Assembly (NCBI RefSeq): GCF_016428805.1
Contig: NZ_JAELTJ010000057.1
Span: forward strand, 1-35,037
Direction of reading: 5' to 3'
Origin: Achromobacter sp. ASV32
Lineage (GTDB): Bacteria > Pseudomonadota > Gammaproteobacteria > Burkholderiales > Burkholderiaceae_B
Length of the DNA: 35,037 nt
The first letter of the stretch is position 1; every line of letters starts with the position of its first letter. Below the pieces are notes generated by a model. It saw only the letters and a list, made by a program, of their open reading frames with translations, had not been told where the DNA came from and searched no databases. The translations under genes were made by a program, and so were the position numbers. Positions 25,520-32,158 of the stretch are shown here, one piece after another.

Positions 25520-27319
25520 TCAGCGGCCGACGGCGTAGGCCTGCATGAGGCGCGGCGTGGCCGCGGCGTGCAGCAGGCCGTCGGCGTCGCGCGAGGCAGC
25601 AGTCAGGCGGCCGACCGACCACTGCGGCACTTCCTCGATCTGGTGCCCGCGCGCGCGCAGGTTGTCGATCGTCTCGGCGCCGAAGCCGCTTTCGACCGCC
25701 AGGTGGCCCGGCTTGCGGTCGCGCGGATAGAACGAGGACGGGAAGTGCATGGTGTGCGACATGGGCAGGTCGATGGCTTCCTGCAGGTTCAGGCCGTGAT
25801 GCACGTGGCGCAGGAAGAACAGCAGTTGCCATTGCTCCTGCTGGTCCCCGCCCGGCGTGCCGAACGCCAGGTAGGGCCGGCCGTCGCGCAGCGCCAGCGA
25901 CGGCGTCAGCGTGGTGCGCGGGCGCTTGCCAGGCGCCAGCGTGCCAGGCAGGCCCTCTTCCAGCCAGAACATCTGGGCGCGGGTGTTGAGCCCGAAGCCG
26001 AGTTCCGGAATGACGGGCGAGGACTGGAACCAGCCGCCCGAGGGCGTGGCCGAGATCATGTTGCCCCAGCGGTCGATGACGTCCACATGGGTGGTGTCGC
26101 CGCGCTTGACCGAGGCGCGCATGTCGGCCAGCGTGGGCTCGTTGGTGACGCTGCCCGGCGCCGAGACCTTGGACAGGCGCTGCAGCGTGTCCATGACACG
26201 GGCCACCTGGGCCTCGAAGCCCGGGATGTTGCCGGGCAGCAGGTCTTGCGAGGCCTGCTCGCCGATCAGGGCCCGGCGCGCGGCGTTGTAGTCGTCGGAC
26301 AGCAACCGGTCAAGCGGCACATCGACGAAGGCGGGGTCGCCGTAGTAGGCCTCGCGATCGGCGAAGGCCAGCTTCATGGCTTCGGTGACCCGGTGCACGA
26401 ATTCGGCGCTGGTCGGGCCGACGCCGGCCAGGTCCATCTCCTTGAGCAGCGCGAGCGTCTGCAGGAACACGGGCCCCTGGCTCCACGCGCCCGCCTTGGC
26501 CACGGTGTAGCCGTGGTAGTCGTAAGTGGCCGGCGTGTCGTAGCTGGCCGACCAGCCCGCCAGATCGCCGGCGGTGATGACGCCGCGATGGCACTCGCCG
26601 CTTTCGTCCATGACCGCGTTGCCGCGGGCGAACTGGTCGATGGCTTCGGCCACGAAACCGCGGTAGAAGGCGTCGCGCGCGGCTTCGATCTGCCGGTCGC
26701 GATCACCGCCGGCCTGCTCGGCCTCCCGCAGCACGCGCGTCCAGGTGCGGGCCAGCGCGGGGTTGCGGAACAGCTTGCGGGCCGCGGGCACATTGCCGCC
26801 GGGCAGGTAGATCTCGGCGGTGGTGGGCCAGTGCGTCTGGAAGAAGTCTTTCAGGCCGGCAATGGTGTTGGAGATGCGCGGCATCAGCGCATGGCCGTGC
26901 TCGGCGTAATAGATGGCCGGCTCCAGCACGTCGCGCACGCGCATCGTGCCGTGGTCGCGCAAGAGCTGCATCCAGGCGTCGAAGGCGCCGGGAATGACGG
27001 TGGCCAGCAAGCCGTTGCCGGGAATCAGCTTCAGGCCTTCGGCGCGGTAGCGCTCGAGCGTGGCGCCGGCCGGGGTGGTGCCCTGGCCGCACAGCACTTC
27101 CAGGCGCTTGGTGCGGGCGGAATAGAACACTGCGGGCACTTCGCCGGCCGGGCCGACCAGGTGAGGTTCGACCACCTGCAGCACGAAGGCGGACGCGACA
27201 CAGGCGTCGAAGGCGTTGCCGCCGCGTTCCAGCAGCGACATGCCAGCCGAACTGGCCAGCCAGTGAGTGGAGGTCACGACACCGAAGGTGCCGAGGATTT
27301 CCGGACGAGTCGTAAACAT
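25520..27319 (-). CDS. Gamma-glutamyltransferase-family Ntn-hydrolase, cytoplasmic
   Basis: This 599-aa protein is a member of the GGT/HpxW superfamily of self-cleaving hydrolases. The nucleophile region RGDTTHVDVIDRWGN places the processing Thr at residue 409 (bases 26093-26095), and GKRPRTTLTPSLAL plus LAFGTPGGDQQEQWQ are conserved small-subunit motifs. Unlike secreted GGT, the start MFTTRPEILGTFGVVTSTHW has no signal peptide, and the usual SGIGGGGF segment is replaced by LVGPAGEVPAVFY. The substrate may therefore be a different amide, for example oxamate-like or acylated amino compounds, rather than glutathione. It lies 88 bp downstream of a peptide-binding protein gene. An AGGA sequence precedes ATG 27319. 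Confidence 0.85.
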   Translation of the reverse strand: MFTTRPEILGTFGVVTSTHWLASSAGMSLLERGGNAFDACVASAFVLQVVEPHLVGPAGEVPAVFYSARTKRLEVLCGQGTTPAGATLERYRAEGLKLIPGNGLLATVIPGAFDAWMQLLRDHGTMRVRDVLEPAIYYAEHGHALMPRISNTIAGLKDFFQTHWPTTAEIYLPGGNVPAARKLFRNPALARTWTRVLREAEQAGGDRDRQIEAARDAFYRGFVAEAIDQFARGNAVMDESGECHRGVITAGDLAGWSASYDTPATYDYHGYTVAKAGAWSQGPVFLQTLALLKEMDLAGVGPTSAEFVHRVTEAMKLAFADREAYYGDPAFVDVPLDRLLSDDYNAARRALIGEQASQDLLPGNIPGFEAQVARVMDTLQRLSKVSAPGSVTNEPTLADMRASVKRGDTTHVDVIDRWGNMISATPSGGWFQSSPVIPELGFGLNTRAQMFWLEEGLPGTLAPGKRPRTTLTPSLALRDGRPYLAFGTPGGDQQEQWQLLFFLRHVHHGLNLQEAIDLPMSHTMHFPSSFYPRDRKPGHLAVESGFGAETIDNLRARGHQIEEVPQWSVGRLTAASRDADGLLHAAATPRLMQAYAVGR

Positions 27320-27370
27320 GATGCGATCCTGTTGCGGACGGCGAAAGCGCCGGTGGCCGCAGCAATAAGT

Positions 27371-27397
27371 AAAACGGGACCCGTTCACCGGGTCCCG
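27371..27397 (-). terminator. Hairpin between the binding-protein and GGT-like genes
   Basis: CGGGACCCG (27375-27383) pairs perfectly with CGGGTCCCG (27389-27397), loop ttcac. On the - strand only four T follow, so termination may be partial and set the ratio of the two products. Confidence 0.75.
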
Positions 27398-27407
27398 CGC
27401 TCAGGGC

Positions 27408-28910
27408 TTATTTCTTGGCGAGGCTGACGCCCTTCAGGCGGATCAGGCCGTCGGGGTACGGCACGAAGCCGTCCAGCTTCTTCTGCGCGCCGAAGGTCCA
27501 GGGCAGGTAGAACAGGTAGACGATGGGACGCTGGTCCTGCATGACGGACAGCACCTTGTCATACATGGCGCGGCGTTTGGCCGTGTCCGGTTCGGCGCGG
27601 GCGTCATTGAGCAGCTTGTCGGTTTCGGCGTCGCAGAACTTGCCGTCGTTCAGGTTGCCCTTGCAGCTCAGGTACTGGTGGATGTTGCCGCTGGGATCGA
27701 CCCGGCCGGACCAGCCGCTCTGGCCGACTTCGAAGTCGCCGCGGGCCAGCGACGATTGCAGCGAAGCGAATTCGACCGGACGCAGGGTGATGTCGAAACC
27801 GGCTTCGGCACCCATGGCCTGCACCAGTTCGAACACCTGTTGCATAGTGGTGTTGTTGCCGAAGGTGATCTCGAACTTGACGCGGTCAAAGCCCGCCTCC
27901 TTCAAGAGCGCCTGGGCCTTTTTCGGATCGCGGCCGCTGTGCTCGAACGACTTGTTGTAGGCAAAGCTGGCTGGCGGGAACGGCTGGTAGGCCGGCTGGT
28001 ACTGGCCTTCACCGATGACCTGGTTGAGCACGTCGCGGTCGATGGCGAGGTCCAGCGCCTGGCGTACGCGCTTGTCCTTGGCCAGCGGGTTGTTGGCGCG
28101 CGCACCGTTGCCCAGGTTCACCGAGATCGACTGGAAACCCAGGCCGGTAACCGGCGCCAGGCGCAGGTTGGGATCGTCCTTGACCGCCTTGGCGTCGCTG
28201 GGCGCCACACGCTCGATGATGTCCAGATCGCCGGCGCGCAGGTTGTTCAGGCGCACGGTGTTGTCAGGGATCGGCGTGAAGACGACGCGGTCGAAATGGT
28301 AGTTGCCCGCGTCCCAATACTTGGGAAATTTTTCGAGCACGATGCGATCGTTCTGGACCCGTTCCTTGAATTGGTACGGGCCCGAGCACACCGGCTTGCC
28401 GCCGGGGTCCTTGTCGAACGAGGCCGGCGAAATCATCATCCCCGCGCGGTCGGACAGCTGCGACAGCAGCGAGGCGTCGGGTTCGGCCAGGTGCACCACC
28501 ACGGTCTCGGCATCCGGCGCGTCGATGCTGGCGACGGTGGCCAGCTCGCTCTTGCGGTTGCTGTCGGGCAGCGTGCGGGCGCGATCCAGGTTGGCCTTGA
28601 CCGCGGCGGCGTTGACCGGCGTGCCGTCGTGGAACAGCGCGTCGGTGCGCAACTTGAAGGTCAGCGTCTTGTTGTCCGGGCTGGTGGACCAGGACTGGGC
28701 CAATTGCGGCACGAACTTCAGGTCGGGCGTGATATCGACCAGTTTGTCGCACAGCGAGGCGAACACGATGCGGCCGACGAATGTGCGGGCGCGCGCCGGA
28801 TCGAGCACGTCCGGGTCGTCCTGCAGACCGATACGCAGGGTGGACTGGGCTTGCACCAGTCCGCTGGCCAGCATTCCCGCCATGGTCATGGCGAGGCAAA
28901 GTTTACGCAT
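27408..28910 (-). CDS. ABC transporter substrate-binding protein, family 5 (peptide/GsiB-like)
   Basis: This 500-aa periplasmic protein has a Sec signal (MRKLCLAMTMAGMLASGLVQ, then AQS). The mature part follows SBP_bac_5: LRIGLQDDPDVLDPARARTF, LAQSWSTSPDNKTLTFKLR, ALFHDGTPVNAAAVKANLDR, GPYQFKERVQNDRIVLEKFP and the C-terminal PIVYLFYLPWTFGAQKK. Family members bind dipeptides, oligopeptides, glutathione or nickel. No permease or ATPase gene is in the window, so it probably shares a transporter encoded elsewhere. CGGAG precedes the ATG by 8 bp. Coupling with the GGT-like gene suggests uptake and hydrolysis of one peptide-like compound. Confidence 0.9.
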   Translation of the reverse strand: MRKLCLAMTMAGMLASGLVQAQSTLRIGLQDDPDVLDPARARTFVGRIVFASLCDKLVDITPDLKFVPQLAQSWSTSPDNKTLTFKLRTDALFHDGTPVNAAAVKANLDRARTLPDSNRKSELATVASIDAPDAETVVVHLAEPDASLLSQLSDRAGMMISPASFDKDPGGKPVCSGPYQFKERVQNDRIVLEKFPKYWDAGNYHFDRVVFTPIPDNTVRLNNLRAGDLDIIERVAPSDAKAVKDDPNLRLAPVTGLGFQSISVNLGNGARANNPLAKDKRVRQALDLAIDRDVLNQVIGEGQYQPAYQPFPPASFAYNKSFEHSGRDPKKAQALLKEAGFDRVKFEITFGNNTTMQQVFELVQAMGAEAGFDITLRPVEFASLQSSLARGDFEVGQSGWSGRVDPSGNIHQYLSCKGNLNDGKFCDAETDKLLNDARAEPDTAKRRAMYDKVLSVMQDQRPIVYLFYLPWTFGAQKKLDGFVPYPDGLIRLKGVSLAKK

Positions 28911-29140
28911 GAGTGATCTCCGTCGATTCAGGGGGCGGCTTCCCAGCGCGCCGGCGGCACGCCGCCCGGCAATGTGGGAACAGACCCCGAGCCGTGCTGC
29001 ATCGCCGGGCCCATCCCCCCGTTGCGCACGTTCTTGTTGGATTCTGCGCCAGGCGCGCGGCGATTGTATAGAGCGGCGGCTGTCGATGGCCTAAATTGCC
29101 GCCCGGTGACCGCCTTGCGGACAAGACCGGGGGAACGCCG
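28911..29140 (-). other. Leader and promoter region of the binding-protein gene
   Basis: On the - strand TATACAAT (29070-29063) is the only AT-rich -10-like sequence; no good -35 goes with it. If used, the leader is about 145 nt and includes a GC stem-loop near 28950-28970 just upstream of the ribosome-binding site. Confidence 0.35.
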
Positions 29141-30037
29141 TCACGGCAGCCGGCAAGGCGCCGAGAAATCCACGGCCGCCTGCACCGATTCGCGCAGTCG
29201 GGCCACCAGCGGCCGGGTATCGTCGCGCCGGTGCTGGAAGGAATACGGCAGCGCCGCCGGCTCCGGCTCGCCGCGCAGCACCCGCAGGCTGCCTTCGGCC
29301 TGCAAGGCCTGGGCCCAATGGCTGGGTAGCAGCCCGACACCGGTGCCTTCGATCAGCAGGCCCGCGATGGCGCCCCAGTTGTTGCAGCACAGCCGCTGGC
29401 CGCCGATGTCGCGCCCGGCCAGCCAGTCGTCGATGATGCGCGTGGTGCCGGCGCCTTCGGGCAGCGTCACCAGCGGCAAGCGCGCCAGCAGCTCGGCCGA
29501 CATGCGGGTTTCCCCGTCCAGCACGGCCGGCGCCGCGGCCCACGAGAATGCCGCTTCGCCGATCGGCGAGGACGCGATGTTCGGGCGCGAGGAGCGCCCG
29601 GCGATGACGGCGAAATCCAATTCGCCATCGGCGACGCGCTGCTCCAGCACCTGGCCGATGTCGACATAGGGTTCCAGCACCAGGTCGGGATAAGCGGCGC
29701 GCACCACGCCGATCAGGCGCGGCAGCCACGTCAAGGCGGTCAGCTCACCGACGCCGAAGCGACACCGGCCGCGCAGGCCCGGCGTTTCGGCCAGGGACGC
29801 GCGGATCTGGTCGGCCGCGGCCAGCAGGTCGCGCGCCTGCGGCACCAGCCGTTGGCCGGCATCGGTCAGGACGGCCTTGTGACCGCTGCGGTCGAACAGG
29901 GCTTGGCCCAGCGTTTCCTCGAGCTCGGTGATGCGCTTGGACAGCGACGAGACCGACAGGTGCAGGCGCTCGGCCGCCACGGCGAAACTGGCGCAGGTGG
30001 CGGCCCAGTAGAAGGCTTCGAGTTGCTTGAGGGTCAT
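29141..30037 (-). CDS. LysR family transcriptional regulator
   Basis: This 298-aa protein has the LysR winged helix at residues 1-60 (MTLKQLEAFYWAATCASFAV, HLSVSSLSKRITELEETLGQ, ALFDRSG) and a periplasmic-binding-like effector domain from about 90 with GELDFAVIAGRSS. It is encoded on the same strand as, and upstream of, the binding-protein and GGT-like genes, so it may control them, though LysR regulators more often face their target genes divergently. The promoter and a T-N11-A box were not identified. Confidence 0.9.
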   Translation of the reverse strand: MTLKQLEAFYWAATCASFAVAAERLHLSVSSLSKRITELEETLGQALFDRSGHKAVLTDAGQRLVPQARDLLAAADQIRASLAETPGLRGRCRFGVGELTALTWLPRLIGVVRAAYPDLVLEPYVDIGQVLEQRVADGELDFAVIAGRSSRPNIASSPIGEAAFSWAAAPAVLDGETRMSAELLARLPLVTLPEGAGTTRIIDDWLAGRDIGGQRLCCNNWGAIAGLLIEGTGVGLLPSHWAQALQAEGSLRVLRGEPEPAALPYSFQHRRDDTRPLVARLRESVQAAVDFSAPCRLP

Positions 30038-30104
30038 GCCCGGATTGTAGGGGCGCGGCCCCGGGGCGAGCCAGGGGCCAGCCGAGAGCGGGCAGCCCCG
30101 GCGG

Positions 30105-30743
30105 CTAGGCGGCCTGGGGCAGTTGCAGCTGCGGCGACAGGCGCAGCGTATCGATGGCGGCGCGGAGCATGCGCTCGACGCGCGGCCAGATGTCGCCTTT
30201 CAGGCGATCAGACCAACAGATCGTGCCGAACACCCCCTCGATCAGGGAGTGCAGATAGACATTGGACAGGCGCACGTCCAGCGCGCGCGGCAGGTCGTCG
30301 CGGCTGACGGCCACGCGCAAGAGCTTTTCGGAGGTGCGCAGGGCATGACGCTCCCAGAGGTCGCGGCGGCGCAGGAGCGGCGCGTTCTCGTCACTGCGTT
30401 CGCATTTGAGGTACAGGATTTCCAGCACGCGCTGCACCGAGCCTTCTTCGGCGTAGATCTGTACGTACTGCCGCATCGAGGCGTACAGCGATTCCAGCGC
30501 CTCGCCCTCGGTGCTGACGCGAGTCAGCGACGCGGCTTCGCCCAGCGCCCGGTCGCACATGGCGATGCAGACATCGATCTTGTTCTTGTAATGGCCGTAG
30601 ACGGCGCCCCGGGACACGCCCGCGAAGTCAGCGATATCGCTCATGGTGGTGCTGGCCACCCCCTTGGACAGGAACACGCGTTCGGCGGCGTCCAGAATGC
30701 GATCACGGGTGCGTTGGGATTCTTCTTTCGTCTTGCGGGCCAT
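30105..30743 (-). CDS. axyZ: TetR/AcrR repressor of an RND efflux pump (AxyZ/MexZ-like)
   Basis: This 212-aa protein has an N-terminal TetR domain (RDRILDAAERVFLSKGVAST, TMSDIADFAGVSRGAVYGHY) and the TetR_C_2 ligand domain with LYASMRQYVQIYAEE and RLSNVYLHSLIEGVFGTICW, as in AcrR, AmrR and MexZ. It is transcribed divergently from the adaptor and pump genes, the arrangement of axyZ-axyXY in Achromobacter. Residue 29 is Val (codon 30657-30659), the position where a Gly substitution has been linked to pump over-expression in that genus; here it is wild type. ATG 30743 fits the family; the frame open to 30869 runs through the control region. An AGGA lies 7 bp upstream. Confidence 0.88.
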   Translation of the reverse strand: MARKTKEESQRTRDRILDAAERVFLSKGVASTTMSDIADFAGVSRGAVYGHYKNKIDVCIAMCDRALGEAASLTRVSTEGEALESLYASMRQYVQIYAEEGSVQRVLEILYLKCERSDENAPLLRRRDLWERHALRTSEKLLRVAVSRDDLPRALDVRLSNVYLHSLIEGVFGTICWSDRLKGDIWPRVERMLRAAIDTLRLSPQLQLPQAA

Positions 30744-30796
30744 ACAAGGATCTCCTTGAAAAAGGGTTGAGGGAGGGGCTGCGGAGCAACAAACAA

Positions 30797-30817
30797 ACGG
30801 CGGCCCGAGGCCGCCGT
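30797..30817 (-). promoter_or_regulatory. Hairpin in the leader of the efflux repressor gene
   Basis: ACGGCGGCC (30797-30805) and GGCCGCCGT (30809-30817) are perfect 9-bp arms with a 3-nt loop. On the - strand it is followed by TTTGTTTGTTG, a broken T run, so it could attenuate transcription into the repressor gene or shape its leader. Confidence 0.5.
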
Positions 30818-30834
30818 CTGCGCGCTGTAAATAT

Positions 30835-30854
30835 GTATGCAGGTGCCAGCATAC
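30835..30854. promoter_or_regulatory. Inverted repeat GTATGC-N8-GCATAC, candidate efflux operator
   Basis: Perfect 6-bp arms lie in the 233-bp divergent region. On the - strand TATGCT inside the repeat can serve as the -10 of the repressor gene, with TTGATT 18 bp upstream (near 30873-30878) as -35. A bound dimer would cover this promoter and lie close to any adaptor promoter. Confidence 0.55.
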
Positions 30855-30976
30855 TTTTGAACAAAACAATTAATCAAGCATGACGGATTAAATGATAGAC
30901 TGCCAGCCCCACAGGGAAAACCCGCGCACTTTCCCTCTCTCGCCCTTCCCGGGCGCACCACAATAATTTTTAAAAA

Positions 30977-32152
30977 ATGATGCACCGAGTCCCCCTGAGA
31001 ACGCTCGCCCTCGCTTCCGTATTGGTTCTTGTTTCCGCCTGCTCGCAAAAGGAAACGCCCGAAGCGGCCAAGTCTCCCGCCGAAATCGGCATCATCGTGG
31101 CCCGGCCCACGCCCACGGCCGTCGCCAGCGAACTGCCCGGCCGGCTGGAGCCTTACCGCGAGGCCGAGGTCCGTGCCCGCGTGGCCGGCATCGTGATCCG
31201 CCGCCTGTATGAAGAAGGCCAGGAAGTGACGCGGGGCGCGCCGCTGTTCCAGATCGACCCGGCGCCGTTGCAGGCCGCCTACGACTCCGAGGCCGCCGCG
31301 CTGGCGCGCGCCCAGGCCAATCTGTCGGCCGCGGCCGACAAGCTGCGGCGCTACGCCGACCTGGTGTCGGACCGCGCGATCAGCGAGCGCGACCATGCCG
31401 AAAGCGTGGCCCAGGAACGCCAGGCCCGCGCCGAGGTCGCGCTGGCCCGCGCCAACCTGCAAAGCGCCAAGCTGCGCCTGGACTACGCCCGCGTCACCTC
31501 GCCGATCGACGGCCGGGCGCGGCGGGCGCTGGTGACCGAAGGCGCGCTGGTAGGCGAAGGCCAGGCCACGCCCCTGACGGTGGTGCAGCAGCTGGATCCC
31601 ATCTACGTCAACTTCGCGCAACCCGCGGCCGAGGTCATGCAACTGCAGAAGCAGATCCGCGCCGGCAGCGTGCAAGGCGTCGCGCCCGATCAGGTGCGCG
31701 TGCGCCTGTTGCTGCCGGACGGCTCGGAATACGGGCACGGCGGCACGCTGTCGTTCTCGGATCTGGCGGTGGACCCCGGCACCGACAACGTGACCATGCG
31801 CGCCCTGTTCGACAACCCCGGCCGCGAGCTGCTGCCGGGCATGTACGTACGGGTGCGGCTGGAGCAGGCCGTCAACCGCGACACCTATCTGGTGCCGCGC
31901 GATGCCCTGCTGCGCGGCGCAGACGGCGCGCACCTGCTGGTGGCCGGTGACGACGGCGCGTTGCGCCGCATCCCGGTGACCACCCACCGCCTGCTGGGCG
32001 CGAACTGGGTCATCACCGAAGGGCTGTCGGGCGGCGAGCGCGTAGTCGTGGAAAACGTCACGCAGCTGGCACCCGGCCAGAAGATCAAGCCGGTCGAGCG
32101 GACGGCGCCCCAGGCGCCTGGCCAGACCGCAGGAAACCAGAAAAAAGGGTAA
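30977..32152 (+). CDS. axyX: RND efflux periplasmic adaptor lipoprotein (AxyX/MexX-like)
   Basis: This 391-aa membrane fusion protein has a lipoprotein signal with lipobox LVSAC (Cys22). Then come the barrel-sandwich start ELPGRLEPYREAEVRARVAG, a coiled-coil hairpin (about 100-165, rich in Ala/Arg with LARAQANLSAAADKLRRYAD), the lipoyl half LDYARVTSPIDGRARRALV, and a beta-barrel with LLPGMYVRVRLEQ. It bridges the inner-membrane pump and an outer-membrane channel. Two ATG codons open the frame and no Shine-Dalgarno is visible (upstream reads aataatttttaaaaa). The pump gene follows after 6 bp. Confidence 0.9.
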   Translation: MMHRVPLRTLALASVLVLVSACSQKETPEAAKSPAEIGIIVARPTPTAVASELPGRLEPYREAEVRARVAGIVIRRLYEEGQEVTRGAPLFQIDPAPLQAAYDSEAAALARAQANLSAAADKLRRYADLVSDRAISERDHAESVAQERQARAEVALARANLQSAKLRLDYARVTSPIDGRARRALVTEGALVGEGQATPLTVVQQLDPIYVNFAQPAAEVMQLQKQIRAGSVQGVAPDQVRVRLLLPDGSEYGHGGTLSFSDLAVDPGTDNVTMRALFDNPGRELLPGMYVRVRLEQAVNRDTYLVPRDALLRGADGAHLLVAGDDGALRRIPVTTHRLLGANWVITEGLSGGERVVVENVTQLAPGQKIKPVERTAPQAPGQTAGNQKKG

Positions 32153-32158
32153 ACCGCC

